Shown here: piece after piece, positions 19,348-30,165 of the stretch
Position numbering within the stretch: position 1 is the first letter of the stretch
Layout: each line of letters opens with the position of its first letter
From: Synechococcus sp. MU1642
Lineage (GTDB): Bacteria > Cyanobacteriota > Cyanobacteriia > PCC-6307 > Cyanobiaceae
Length of the DNA: 64,000 nucleotides
Direction of reading: 5' to 3'
Assembly: GCF_020514115.1 (NCBI RefSeq)
Contig: NZ_VTKZ01000001.1
Coordinates: forward strand, 1 to 64,000
Position numbers and translations under genes: made by a program
Notes under the pieces: model-generated
Told to the model about the DNA's origin: nothing
What the model saw: the letters and a program-made list of their open reading frames with translations, nothing else
Database searches by the model: none

Positions 19348-19926
19348 TCAGAGCGCTTCGGCGTGGTTGACCACCAGGTGCTCCACTTCCATCAAGGCCT
19401 CTTCTGAGGCGGTGCGGGCGGCAGTGAAATCCCCCTTGGCTGAATCCAGCAGCTGTTGAGCGAGCCGATCCAGCAGCTCTTCTTTCCGTTCCTCAATCAT
19501 CGCCACGATTTCGGTTTCCACCAGGGTGCGCACAGCCTTAATGCGTAGGTCATCGTTTTCCGCTTCCGCGAAGGTGCCCTGCACGAGTTCCTGGATGAAC
19601 AGGCGGTGCACTTCGCTGCTGCGCAAGAAGCTTTCCGTGGCGTTGATCATCCCGTCCACCAGGGTGCGGTCAGGCTCGCTTTCGCCTTCGTTGAGCTTGA
19701 ACTCCCAGTCGAGATGTCGCCGCTGCCAGCCGGCTGTGTGCAGGCTCGGCATCACGCTTTGCGAAAAGGTGTCGACCGAGATTTCATAGATCCGCTCCGC
19801 CAGCCGTTCACACCAGCCTTTGCCGTGCAACTGGAGGGTGGACTGCATGGTTTCCCGTTCGACGGCATGGCCACCGTGGTGGCTGTGACAGAGACCGTCG
19901 GGACACTCGATTGCGCTGATACCCAT
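19348..19926 (-). CDS. Conserved protein of unknown function
   Basis: The 192-residue soluble protein starts at ATG 19926 (MGISAIECPDGLCHSHHGGH); a GTG three codons upstream is also possible. The N-terminus has a Cys/His-rich patch (C8, C13, several His) that could bind a metal. The remainder is helical and charged, ending in a long amphipathic region (ERKEELLDRLAQQLLDSAK). No known domain is recognised, though the sequence looks like a widespread marine picocyanobacterial protein. It is divergent from pntA. Confidence 0.75.
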   Translation of the reverse strand: MGISAIECPDGLCHSHHGGHAVERETMQSTLQLHGKGWCERLAERIYEISVDTFSQSVMPSLHTAGWQRRHLDWEFKLNEGESEPDRTLVDGMINATESFLRSSEVHRLFIQELVQGTFAEAENDDLRIKAVRTLVETEIVAMIEERKEELLDRLAQQLLDSAKGDFTAARTASEEALMEVEHLVVNHAEAL

Positions 19927-20051
19927 TGGAAGCACAGAGGGTGCACTTCACGTAGCAAGAACGACAGAAGCTCTTTGCGTTCTTCAGGAAGTTTCCTCGA
20001 TCTCGAGAAGGCGACCTTCTACCCTGTGCTGGGTTGGTGGTTGTGTTCGCC

Positions 20052-21191
20052 TTGCCCAGACTTCTTATACCGGTGGAGTCGACACCGGGAGAAACCCGTG
20101 TCGCGGCAACACCGGACACGGTCAAGAAATTTATTTCGTTGGGCTGCAGCGTCTTAGTCGAACGCGGAGCAGGTACCCCCTCCGGATACCTCGATGAGGC
20201 CTACGCCGAGCAAGGCGCAGATCTCATTGAGTTGGGAGACACATCGGCATGGAACCAGGCCGATGTTTTGCTCTGTGTTCAAACACCGAGCGCAACCACT
20301 CTGGCCCGCCTGCACCAAGGAGCGCTGGTGGTTGGTCTGCTCTCCCCCTACGCCAACGAAGAGCTGACAGCCACCCTTAAGCGCAGCGGCCTCTCCGCAA
20401 TGGCGCTCGAGCTTTTGCCCCGGATCAGCCGGGCGCAGTCTGCCGATGCGCTGTCCTCCCAGGCCAACATCGCTGGCTACAAATCGGTGCTGCTGGCCTC
20501 CGCCGCGCTGGACCGTTACTTCCCGATGCTGATGACGGCAGCGGGCACCGTTCAGCCAGCCAAGGTGGTGATTCTCGGAGCAGGTGTGGCAGGGCTGCAG
20601 GCGGTGGCCACAGCGCGACGTCTGGGTGCAGTGGTGTACGTCAGTGACATCAGGCCTGCAGTGAAGGAACAGGTCGAATCCCTAGGAGCACGTTTCATCG
20701 AGCCCCCAGAGATGGACGAGAAGCCCTCGGAATCCGGTGGCTATGCCAAACAGGCTTCCGACGCCTTCCTGGCGGCCCAGCGTCAGCAGCTGTCCGATCA
20801 GCTGGCAGAGGCCGACGTGGCCATCTGCACCGCCCAGGTGCCGGGCCGTCGCGCTCCGCGTCTGATCAGCGAAGACATGCTTGATCGGATGCGCCCCGGT
20901 GCGGTGGTGGTTGACCTGGCCGTAGCCCAGGGCGGCAACTGTGCCGACACCGTTCCTGGCCAGACCGTGGATCGCAAGGGTGTGAAGCTGATCGGTGGTA
21001 ACGATCTGCCCTGCAGCGTTCCAAATCACGCTAGTGCGCTTTACGCCCGCAACCTTGTGGCTCTGCTGGAGCCCACCTTGAAAGACGGCGTCCTCAGCCT
21101 CGATCCCGAGGATGAACTCATCGTCGGTTGTCTGATTGCCCAGGACGGCAGCATCCGTCGTGGCGATGTTCTTACCCCAGGTTCCAACTGA
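20052..21191 (+). CDS. pntA: Proton-translocating NAD(P) transhydrogenase, alpha-1 (NAD-binding) subunit
   Basis: This is the soluble NAD(H)-binding domain I of transhydrogenase, which uses the proton gradient to make NADPH from NADH. The conserved start block LLIPVESTPGETRVAATPDTVKK and the Rossmann loop VILGAGVAGLQAVATARRLGA are present. The ORF can start at TTG 20034, but TTG 20052 (MPRLLIPVES) fits the family; no ATG exists at this end. The subunit is split from its membrane part, and pntAB follows with a one-base overlap. A 6-bp perfect inverted repeat (AGAAGG/CCTTCT, 20007-20021) lies upstream and might be an operator. Confidence 0.93.
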   Translation: MPRLLIPVESTPGETRVAATPDTVKKFISLGCSVLVERGAGTPSGYLDEAYAEQGADLIELGDTSAWNQADVLLCVQTPSATTLARLHQGALVVGLLSPYANEELTATLKRSGLSAMALELLPRISRAQSADALSSQANIAGYKSVLLASAALDRYFPMLMTAAGTVQPAKVVILGAGVAGLQAVATARRLGAVVYVSDIRPAVKEQVESLGARFIEPPEMDEKPSESGGYAKQASDAFLAAQRQQLSDQLAEADVAICTAQVPGRRAPRLISEDMLDRMRPGAVVVDLAVAQGGNCADTVPGQTVDRKGVKLIGGNDLPCSVPNHASALYARNLVALLEPTLKDGVLSLDPEDELIVGCLIAQDGSIRRGDVLTPGSN

Positions 21192-21486
21192 TGTTTGTTG
21201 AATTTCTCTGGGTTCTCCTGCTTGGCAGCCTGCTTGGGCTGGAGTTGATCGGCAAGGTCCCCCCCACCCTGCACACTCCCTTGATGAGTGGTGCCAATGC
21301 CATCTCGGGCATCACCGTGTTGGCAGCGCTCACCGCCATCATCAAGGCTGGCGATAACACCGTTGTGTTGTTGCTGGGTTCCATTTCGCTGGGCTTTGCC
21401 CTGTTCAATGTGATCGGGGGCTTCCTCGTGACCGATCGGATGCTGGCCATGTTCAGCCGCAAGCCTGCTCGTAAGGAGAACCGCTG

Positions 21487-21487
<1 letters not shown>
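21191..21487 (+). CDS. pntAB: NAD(P) transhydrogenase, alpha-2 membrane subunit
   Basis: This 98-residue membrane protein carries the first transmembrane helices of the transhydrogenase proton channel (LWVLLLGSLLGLELIG, GITVLAALTAII, VLLLGSISLGFALFNVIGGFLVTDRML). It corresponds to the C-terminal part of E. coli PntA, here encoded separately. It starts at ATG 21191, overlapping the pntA stop by one base, and its own stop overlaps pntB by one base. The three genes are therefore tightly coupled. Confidence 0.93.
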
Positions 21488-22907
<1,420 letters not shown>

Positions 22908-22908
<1 letters not shown>

Positions 22909-23939
22909 TGGGGCCCGGCGTGGATAACCCCCAGCTGCGCGAGCGGCTGGGGGTTCCGTCGTTTGAGCAGCGCTGGCCCTGGGTCGGTGGTGACCTGCAA
23001 ACCCTCCGCGACACCCTGCGCGAGGTGGATCTTCCCCACGATAAAGGGGTACCGATTGAAATCCCCGTGCCAGCCCTGCCTAGTGGAGCTGCGGCTGCAG
23101 GGTCATTGCTTGCCCTGCTCGATCAGCCGGAAGGGGAACCCAGAGGTTTGGTTCTCCTGCTCCATGGCCTGGGGGGATCCAGTTCTCGGGAAGGCCTGAG
23201 GCGGATGGGGGTAGCGCTGCAAGCTGCGGGTTTCGCCGTGTTGCGGCTGAATCTGCGCGGTGCGGATCCAGGCCGGCATCTGGCGGGTGGCACCTACGCA
23301 GCTCGTTGCAACAGCGATCTGCTGCCTGTGATTGCCCGGGCGCGCATGTTGGCGGCGGGTCGACCGCTGCTGGGAGCGGGCATCTCCCTGGGCGGCACGA
23401 TGCTTCTCAATGCTGCTCTGGCCTCGCCTGGCGTGCTTGATGGCGTCTTCTGTGCCAGCAGTCCCCTGGATCTGGCCGCTTGCAGCGCCTCGATCGAGCG
23501 ACCGCGCAATCGGGTCTACCAACGCTGGCTGCTCAAGCGATTGGTGCGTCAGACCTTGGCGGATCCCTTTGGGGTGAGCCACGACGAGGAGATCAAATTG
23601 CAAGCGACACCCCCCCGTTCGATCCGTGATTTCGATAGTGCCGTGACGGCTCCCCGCTGGGGGTTTGCGGATGTGGAGGCTTACTACCGCGAAGCCTCAC
23701 CCCTGCAGCATCTGGTGCCTGCCTGCAAAGCGATGCCGCCCACCTTGCTGCTGCAGGCCCTGGATGATCCCTGGGTTCCTGCGTCCTCTGCGATTGATCT
23801 TGCTGAGGTGCTGCCGCCGGAGGCTGCGATTCGCACGTTGTTCACACCTCGGGGAGGGCATAACGGCTTCCATGGCCGTGACGGCTGCTGGGGGGATCAG
23901 CTGGCGGCGGCCTGGCTCAGGGATGTTGTTGCTGGCTAA
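22908..23939 (+). CDS. YheT-like alpha/beta hydrolase
   Basis: The 343-residue protein starts at ATG 22908, overlapping pntB's stop by one base (a GTG one codon earlier is equally open). It has the YheT/EMB8 hydrolase layout: LVLLLHGLGGSSSREG, LRLNLRGADP, the nucleophile elbow GISLGG, an acid loop in QALDDPWVP, and a histidine in RGGHNGFHG. The substrate is unknown; family members include carboxylesterases acting on short acyl esters. Cotranscription with the transhydrogenase is clear from the overlap, but no functional link is known. Confidence 0.87.
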
Positions 23940-23974
23940 GCCGTGATCCCATCTGGATGCAGGCTTTCTGCTCT

Positions 23975-25120
23975 TCAGTAATAGAAAGCTTGATCAGTGG
24001 GGTTCTGGTAAACGGCGCCACCGCAGCGTGTTGCAATCCTCCACAGTGCTTTGTGGATCGGGGTTGAGTCGTAGCGCACTAGCTCAGGGAACCTTTGCCT
24101 CAGAACTTGAGTTCCTCGCCAGGCGTTGTAATGCGGAATCGATGAATTGATGTGATGGCACACATGGGTTGAGCCGATTCCATGGTGCAGCAGGTTGAGG
24201 ATTGGCCCGTAGGGACGATCAACCGTTTGCAGTGCTCCCTTCGACCAAGTCCAGGTCTCATTGGAGAAGTGAGGGATATCGGTGTTGGTGTGTTGCAGCC
24301 AGGTGTAGGTCGTCAGCCACATGTTGATCACCAGGTACGGCAGGCCATAGATGCACAGCACCCGGAGCAGGGAAAACTGCACTGAGGCGATGATCAACAG
24401 GACAACCATGGCGAGCAATCCGAGATTGGATCGCACCATCCACTTGCCGAATGAATTAGGGAAAAGGCGGCGTTTGCCGTTGATATTCCGCTTGCGGTTC
24501 CAAAAATGAGAGGTGGGGGAGTCGTAATCTTCGCCGCCAGTGGCGCCCAGAAATAGATAAAGCTGCCAGCCAATCACGAGGTGATTGAAGAGAGAAATGA
24601 TCCCGAAGAGGGTGGGATTCAAATCCCTCTTGAGCCGCTCGGTGGTTTGTCCCATCGGCGATGTTGACCGCGGAGGGACGTGGGTTTCTCCTAGCTCCAG
24701 GTGATTGCAGTGGGCGTGATGCACTGCATGGCTATGGGCCCAGCTGTAGTACGGCACAAGCAAAATGCTGTGAAGCACAAAACCCACAACGCCTTCAATC
24801 CGGCGGTTGGGGTGGAAAGCGTGATGTCCGCATTCATGGGCGATCACCCAGCAGCCCATCGCAATGGTGCCGGTGATCACGCCGTAGAGGAGCCAGAGGG
24901 GGGCGGCGGCTGCAGAGAGCGGAACTCGGGTCCCAATGCCAATGGCCAGCAGCGAAAGGCCAACGGACATGGCCAGACTGGACCATGACTTCGCCGGACT
25001 CAGCTTGGAGAGCTCTGCTGGCAAGGCGCTGAGCAGCTCAGCTTTGTTGGGATAGGTGATTGAATCAGCGCTGTCTTCAGGGGCTGTATTTGCTGGTCGG
25101 ATCGATGTTGCAAATGCCAA
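23975..25120 (-). CDS. desA: Delta-12-type acyl-lipid fatty acid desaturase
   Basis: The 381-residue membrane protein introduces a double bond into membrane-lipid acyl chains using ferredoxin and O2. The three histidine boxes are HECGHH (95-100), HSHAVHH (129-135) and HVCHH near residue 318, separated by membrane spans. The start is TTG 25120, supported by GAGG seven bases upstream. The 222-base upstream spacer is AT-richer than its surroundings and holds a TATGAT -10 candidate, but no gene was found in it. DesA-type regiospecificity is inferred from family likeness. Confidence 0.9.
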   Translation of the reverse strand: MAFATSIRPANTAPEDSADSITYPNKAELLSALPAELSKLSPAKSWSSLAMSVGLSLLAIGIGTRVPLSAAAAPLWLLYGVITGTIAMGCWVIAHECGHHAFHPNRRIEGVVGFVLHSILLVPYYSWAHSHAVHHAHCNHLELGETHVPPRSTSPMGQTTERLKRDLNPTLFGIISLFNHLVIGWQLYLFLGATGGEDYDSPTSHFWNRKRNINGKRRLFPNSFGKWMVRSNLGLLAMVVLLIIASVQFSLLRVLCIYGLPYLVINMWLTTYTWLQHTNTDIPHFSNETWTWSKGALQTVDRPYGPILNLLHHGIGSTHVCHHINSSIPHYNAWRGTQVLRQRFPELVRYDSTPIHKALWRIATRCGGAVYQNPTDQAFYY

Positions 25121-25342
25121 ATGGAAGCCTCAAGACAAGCGCTCAATGGTTGGCGCTTAAGAATTCCATCATAATTGTTCGAGCTGCGGTCCGTGGGAGC
25201 TGTTGCTCTACAGGGGCTAAAGGCAATTGTTCTGATTTTGTTGTTCAGAATTCAGGCTGAATTTCAAGCCCCTTTGCTCGAAGTGCCATTTCTAAAAAGT
25301 GGATTGAACCTTTCGGCATTGCGTTGCTGGGTTTATTTGCTG

Positions 25343-25705
25343 TTATATCTTGCCTGCAGGGAGATCGTTGGTTTTCTCGAAAGGTGTTCTTTTTAAAATC
25401 CATTCTTCGACAGGTTGTTGGCCAATGATGTGCTGTTCAACGATTCTTTTGATCCGGTCGGGTGAAACATCGGAGTACCAAATCCCGTCTGGCCAGACCA
25501 AAAGAATGGGCCCTCGTTCGCAAACCCTGAGGCAGTCCGCTTTGCTGCGCAGAACAATCCCCTCCGGGCGTTCCGTGTTTTCGAGATTCAGTTCACGAAC
25601 AACGCTCTTCAGTTCATTCCAGGTTTGTGCCCCAAGCGCTGTATCGCAGCATTTGGCTTTGGTGGCGGTTGCGCAGAGCAGTAGGTGATGGCTGACCCGT
25701 TGCAT
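25343..25705 (-). CDS. Thioredoxin-like [2Fe-2S] ferredoxin domain protein
   Basis: The 120-residue protein starts at ATG 25705 (MQRVSHHLLLCATATKAKCC); the longer ORF lies in dxr. It has the thin [2Fe-2S] pattern, with C11 and C20, then ADCLRVCERGPILLVWPDGIWY in the second half. This resembles the NuoE/HoxE-like or cyanobacterial (2Fe-2S) ferredoxin group. It probably carries one electron, with unknown partners. It starts three bases upstream of the dxr stop's last base, so the genes overlap slightly and are cotranscribed. Confidence 0.85.
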   Translation of the reverse strand: MQRVSHHLLLCATATKAKCCDTALGAQTWNELKSVVRELNLENTERPEGIVLRSKADCLRVCERGPILLVWPDGIWYSDVSPDRIKRIVEQHIIGQQPVEEWILKRTPFEKTNDLPAGKI

Positions 25706-25707
25706 GC

Positions 25708-26955
25708 CTAAGCGGCGAGCGCTCCCATGGGCAAACGGGTGATACCGCGGTTCACCTGTTCCCGCACGGCGGTTCGCGCCCACTGATCCACCCTCAGTAC
25801 GTCGTCCAATTGGGGCTGGGCCATTAGATCGGGTTTATGCCGCTCGCAGGCTGCCTCGATCACTGTGGGGATGTCGAGGAAGTGGATCTTCTCCTCGAGG
25901 AACTGCGCCACGGCTTCTTCGTTTGCAGCATTCATCACCGCAGGCATGGTGCCGCCGGCCCGTCCAGCGGCGTAGGCCAACTCCATGCAGGGGTATTTGG
26001 CGGGATCGGGGGCCCGGAAGGTGAGCTGACCAACTTCCGTGAGATCCAGTCGCCGCCATGGCGTCTCCAGGCGTGACGGCCAGCTGAGGCAGTAGAGGAT
26101 GGGCAGCTTCATGTCGGGCCAGCCCAGCTGGGCCAGCACAGACGAATCCGCCAGCTCGATCATCGAATGGATGATGCTCTGGGGATGGATCACTATCTCG
26201 ATGTGGTTGTAATCAAGGCCGAACAGGTAGTGGGCTTCGATCACCTCCAGCCCCTTGTTCATCAAGGAGGCGGAATCCACGGTGATCTTGCGGCCCATGC
26301 TCCAGTTTGGGTGACTGGTGGCATCAGCCACGGTGGCCTTTTCAAGGTCGGCGGCCGTCCAGTCGCGGAAGGCGCCGCCGGAGGCTGTGAGCTGAATCCG
26401 CCGCAGTCCCGGTGTGGGCACGCCGGTGGAGAGGCGTGCGTTTTCAGCCCAGGGGGTTCCCTGCAGGCACTGGAAAATTGCCGAGTGCTCCGAATCCGCC
26501 GGCAGCAGACGGCTGCCGCTCTTCTTCAGCTCCGGCAGCACCACGGGGCCGGCTGCAATCAGCGTTTCCTTGTTCGCTAAAGCCAGGTCTTTGCCGGCGC
26601 GGATCGCCGCCAGGGTCGGCAACAGACCGGCGCAACCAACAATGCCCGTCACTACCAGGTCGGCGCTGTCCCAGGCGGCAGCAACGTTGAGACCGTCAGC
26701 ACCTCCCACCAGCTGGGGTGCATCGGCGCCTGTGACGCCGGCGTCCTGCAGACGCTCCTGCAGTTCGGGCAGGAGATCGGCATCGGCCAGGGCCACCACC
26801 TCAGGGCGATGCCTCTGAACTTGGTCAACTAACAGCTTCAGGTTGCGGCCGGCCGTCAGGGCCACAACGCGGAACTGCTCCGGAAACTCCTCAGCGATCT
26901 GGAGGGTCTGGGTGCCGATCGAACCGGTGGATCCCAGCACGCTGATGGCTTTCAT
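25708..26955 (-). CDS. dxr: 1-deoxy-D-xylulose 5-phosphate reductoisomerase
   Basis: Dxr catalyses the first committed step of the MEP isoprenoid pathway, supplying chlorophyll and carotenoids. The start is ATG 26955 ([18 protein letters not shown], 415 residues); the ORF extends 51 codons further without homology. The NADPH loop GSTGSIG (8-14), the metal and substrate blocks [15 protein letters not shown] and [25 protein letters not shown] and [13 protein letters not shown] are all present. It is divergent from a sodium symporter gene with 79 bases between. Confidence 0.96.
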   Translation of the reverse strand: MKAISVLGSTGSIGTQTLQIAEEFPEQFRVVALTAGRNLKLLVDQVQRHRPEVVALADADLLPELQERLQDAGVTGADAPQLVGGADGLNVAAAWDSADLVVTGIVGCAGLLPTLAAIRAGKDLALANKETLIAAGPVVLPELKKSGSRLLPADSEHSAIFQCLQGTPWAENARLSTGVPTPGLRRIQLTASGGAFRDWTAADLEKATVADATSHPNWSMGRKITVDSASLMNKGLEVIEAHYLFGLDYNHIEIVIHPQSIIHSMIELADSSVLAQLGWPDMKLPILYCLSWPSRLETPWRRLDLTEVGQLTFRAPDPAKYPCMELAYAAGRAGGTMPAVMNAANEEAVAQFLEEKIHFLDIPTVIEAACERHKPDLMAQPQLDDVLRVDQWARTAVREQVNRGITRLPMGALAA

Positions 26956-27034
26956 GCTGTTCCGGCAGTTGCAACAAGTCTCCCACCAGGACCGTTGAAC
27001 GCTGGCAAGCTGGCGGACAGCTTGTGGAGATCGC

Positions 27035-28354
27035 ATGGCGAAGGAACAGTGGCGATCGGGCCTGGGGTTTGTCCTGGCGGCTGCAGGCAGTGCCGTGGGT
27101 CTGGGCAATCTCTGGGGCTTTGCCTATCGCGCCTCCCAGGGAGGTGGCGGCGCCTTCCTGCTGCTCTACGTGGTGATTGTGCTGTTGGTCTGTCTGCCGG
27201 TGCTGGTGGCCGAAATGGTGCTGGGGCGCAGCACCGGCCAAAGCCCCCTGCTCGCGCCAGTGGCGGCCGCCGGTCGCCGTTGGCAGCCGATGGGTTGGCT
27301 GTTCGTGCTGGCGGCCAGTGGAATCCTGGCCTTCTATGCCGTGTTGATGGGCTGGACCGGGGCCACGCTGGTGCAGACCCTCACCCAGGGGCTCCCGGCG
27401 GATATCGCTTCAGCGGAAGCCTTTTTCGCCGGCCTCAGTGGCGGCCGCTCCGCCTTGATCGGCCAGCTGCTCAGCCTGGTGGCGACTGCTGCTGTGGTGG
27501 CGGCCGGCGTGCGCGGAGGCATTGAGCGGTTGTCCCGCTGGGGGCTGCCGCTGTTGTTTGTGCTGCTGATTGGCCTTGCGGTTTGGGCCGCTGGTCTTGA
27601 TGGGGCTTCGGAGGGCTATCGCACCTTCCTGCTCCGCTGGGACAACAGCCAGCTGCAGGACCCCACCACGATTCGCAATGCCTTCACCCAGGCCTTCTTC
27701 TCGATTGGCACGGGCATCGGCTGCATCCTTGCCTATTCGGCCTACCTGAGCCGGCGCGCCCACCTGCCGCGGGAAGCCGTGGCGGTGGTGGGGATGGACA
27801 CTGCTGTGGGCTTGCTGGCCGGCATGGTCACCTTCCCTGTGGTGATGAGCTTTGGCCTCCAGGATGTGATCAGTGGCTCAACCCTGGGCACGATCTTCAT
27901 CGCGCTGCCCACGGGCCTGGGTTCGCTGGGCGCCACAGGTCAGCTGGTGGCGGTGCTCTTTTTTGCGCTGGCCCTGATTGCAGCGATCACCTCAGCGGTG
28001 TCGCTGTTGGAGGTGCCGGTGGCCTGTTTGATCGATCGCCTGGGGTGGAGCCGCTCCCGGGCCGTCTGGGTGTCCGCGGCGTTGATCTTTGTGGCCGGTC
28101 TTCCAGCGGCCACCTCAATGGAGGTTCTCGGCTGGATGGATTCCGTGTTTGGGGGCCTGCTGCTGATTCTGGGAGGCTTGCTCCTGGCCCTGTTACTGGG
28201 TTGGGTGCTCCCCGCCCGCTTTCAGGAGGAGCTCAGCCATTCGGGGAGTCCGATCTGGCTGCAGCGCTTTCTGCTGGTGATGCTGCGCTGGATTTCGCCG
28301 CCGGTGATCGCCGTTGGTCTGGTGATCAGCGTGGTTGATCTGATCCCCAGCTGA
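27035..28354 (+). CDS. Sodium:neurotransmitter symporter family (NSS/SNF) transporter
   Basis: The 439-residue membrane protein has about 11 helices and begins with the family's sodium site region ([35 protein letters not shown]). Bacterial members import amino acids or related amines with Na+. Marine Synechococcus use many sodium-coupled carriers, which fits. The substrate cannot be told from the sequence. ATG 27035 is chosen over longer frames in other registers. Confidence 0.88.
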   Translation: MAKEQWRSGLGFVLAAAGSAVGLGNLWGFAYRASQGGGGAFLLLYVVIVLLVCLPVLVAEMVLGRSTGQSPLLAPVAAAGRRWQPMGWLFVLAASGILAFYAVLMGWTGATLVQTLTQGLPADIASAEAFFAGLSGGRSALIGQLLSLVATAAVVAAGVRGGIERLSRWGLPLLFVLLIGLAVWAAGLDGASEGYRTFLLRWDNSQLQDPTTIRNAFTQAFFSIGTGIGCILAYSAYLSRRAHLPREAVAVVGMDTAVGLLAGMVTFPVVMSFGLQDVISGSTLGTIFIALPTGLGSLGATGQLVAVLFFALALIAAITSAVSLLEVPVACLIDRLGWSRSRAVWVSAALIFVAGLPAATSMEVLGWMDSVFGGLLLILGGLLLALLLGWVLPARFQEELSHSGSPIWLQRFLLVMLRWISPPVIAVGLVISVVDLIPS

Positions 28355-28374
28355 AGCATTCGCCTGGCGAGTGC

Positions 28375-28602
28375 CTACGGCTGATCCGAAGAATCGAGCA
28401 TGGATTCCATCTTGCGAATCCTCTGCAGCATCTTGTCCCACACCTCTGCTTTCCAGGCTTGCTCCGCGTCGCCCGTGGACGCGGCCAATTGCTTCTGAGC
28501 CGCGAGCTTCGCCTCAAGATCCTCGCCGGCATCGAGGGCCTTCATCAGCTCCATCTCGAGCTTGGCGGTTTCCATGAAGTTCAGCTTCTTCAGCCAGAGC
28601 AT
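28375..28602 (-). CDS. Small conserved-type helical protein of unknown function
   Basis: The 75-residue protein starts at ATG 28602 (MLWLKKLNFMETAKLEMEL); TTG 28611 adds only three residues. It is charged, Glu/Lys-rich and probably all helix. No domain is recognised. It lies 35 bases downstream of cysS on the same strand. It resembles small proteins common in Synechococcus and Prochlorococcus. Confidence 0.7.
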   Translation of the reverse strand: MLWLKKLNFMETAKLEMELMKALDAGEDLEAKLAAQKQLAASTGDAEQAWKAEVWDKMLQRIRKMESMLDSSDQP

Positions 28603-28637
28603 GGGGAGCAACAGGATCGGGGTTCAGTTTGCCGGGA

Positions 28638-30119
28638 TCAGGCGCGGATCCACTCCGTCACCCCGCCGGGTTTGTCGATCAGCTCCACCCCTTGGGCGAC
28701 GAGCTCATCCCGGATCCGGTCGGCCTCCGCGTAATCTTTGGTTGCTTTCGCTGCCTTGCGCGCCGCAATGGCTGCATCAATGGCGCCGTCGTCGAGACTG
28801 GTGGCGGCTTCCGCTTCCGAGCGCAGTCCCAGTACCGCCGCCAGGTGTCGCAGCAGCTGCCAACGCCCCTCCAGATCCTTCAACTCCGGCTCAGGCAGGG
28901 CGGCGTCTTCCCCCCGTTCCAGCCGGTTGGCGAGGGCCCGCAGGGGCTTGGCCAGATCGAACAGCACGGCCAGTCCGCCCGAGCTGTTCAGGTCATCGTC
29001 CATGGCGCTGATGAAGCGTTGTTCGAACTCCACCAGAGCGGTGTCGGCTGGACCTCCGTTGGCGGTCATGGCGCCCTCTGTGAGCGGTGCGGCGATGCTC
29101 CAGCCAAGGCTCTCGCCGTGGCGATCGCCAAGGCTCAGGGCCGCATTCAGACCCTTCCAGCCGGTGGCTGCGGCCTCAAGGGACTCGGCGGTGAAATCAA
29201 GCGGTTTGCGGTAGTGCGCCTGCAGCACAAACAGGCGAAGGGTCATCGGCGAGATTCCACTGTCCAGCAAGGCGCGGATGGTGGTGAAGTTGCCGAGCGA
29301 TTTGGACATCTTGGTGCCACCGACATTGACCATGCCGTTGTGCATCCATAGCTTCGCCAGGGTTGTGCCGTTGGCGGTTTCCGATTGAGCAATCTCGTTT
29401 TCGTGGTGCGGGAACACCAGATCTCCGCCACCGAGGTGAATGTCAATGGTTTGCCCCAGTTCCTGGCGCACCATCGCTGAGCATTCGATGTGCCAGCCCG
29501 GGCGGCCTGGCCCCCAGGGGGATTCCCAGCTGGGTTCTCCGGCTTTGGCCCCCTTCCACAGGGCGAAATCAAAGGGATGACGCTTGCGGCTTTCCTCTCC
29601 ATCAGCGGTTCGACCGCTGGCTCCTTGCTGCTGGTCGTTGGGGTCGCGGCCGCTGAGCTTGCCGTAGTTCTTGGCCTTCGAAATGTCGAAGTAGACATCA
29701 CCGTCTGAGCTGTAGGCGGCTCCTTTGGATTCCAGTTCGCTGATCAGTGTCTGGATGCCTTCGATGCAGCCGGTGGCCCGAGGCATTCGGTCGGCCGGCA
29801 GAATATTTAGACGCCCCATGTCGACCTCGAACGCTTCGATATTGCGTTCGCTCACCGCCTGCATCGTGACGGCCTCCTCATTGGCGCGGTTGAGGATCTT
29901 GTCGTCGATGTCGGTGTAGTTCTGGACGTAGGTGACGTCGTACCCGCGCCAGATCAGATAACGGCGCAGAACATCCCAGTTGATGTAGCTGCGGGCATGG
30001 CCCAGGTGGCAGAGGTCGTAGACCGTCACGCCGCAGCAATAAATGCTGGCTTTGCCCGCGGTGATGGGCTCGAACGCTTCGGTGCGGCTGGTGAGGCTGT
30101 TGGTGAAGCGCAGGGACAC
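28638..30119 (-). CDS. cysS: Cysteinyl-tRNA synthetase
   Basis: This class I aminoacyl-tRNA synthetase charges tRNA-Cys. The 493-residue protein has [17 protein letters not shown], with zinc Cys and a HIGH-like HLGH, the zinc-site block [18 protein letters not shown] and the KMSKS signature KMSKSLGNF. The start is GTG 30119. The Ala/Gln-rich C-terminal part contains the anticodon-binding domain. It lies 46 bases downstream of polA on the same strand. Confidence 0.97.
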   Translation of the reverse strand: MSLRFTNSLTSRTEAFEPITAGKASIYCCGVTVYDLCHLGHARSYINWDVLRRYLIWRGYDVTYVQNYTDIDDKILNRANEEAVTMQAVSERNIEAFEVDMGRLNILPADRMPRATGCIEGIQTLISELESKGAAYSSDGDVYFDISKAKNYGKLSGRDPNDQQQGASGRTADGEESRKRHPFDFALWKGAKAGEPSWESPWGPGRPGWHIECSAMVRQELGQTIDIHLGGGDLVFPHHENEIAQSETANGTTLAKLWMHNGMVNVGGTKMSKSLGNFTTIRALLDSGISPMTLRLFVLQAHYRKPLDFTAESLEAAATGWKGLNAALSLGDRHGESLGWSIAAPLTEGAMTANGGPADTALVEFEQRFISAMDDDLNSSGGLAVLFDLAKPLRALANRLERGEDAALPEPELKDLEGRWQLLRHLAAVLGLRSEAEAATSLDDGAIDAAIAARKAAKATKDYAEADRIRDELVAQGVELIDKPGGVTEWIRA

Positions 30120-30165
30120 AGCTGATCAGGAGCTCAGGATGAGGCTACGGCCTGTTCGGCTGCGC

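Noticed and set aside
25175-25396. A 73-codon hydrophobic frame in the spacer upstream of desA
   Set aside because: It begins with TTG, has no ribosome-binding site, overlaps the ferredoxin gene, and its hydrophobic content follows from the AT-rich local sequence.
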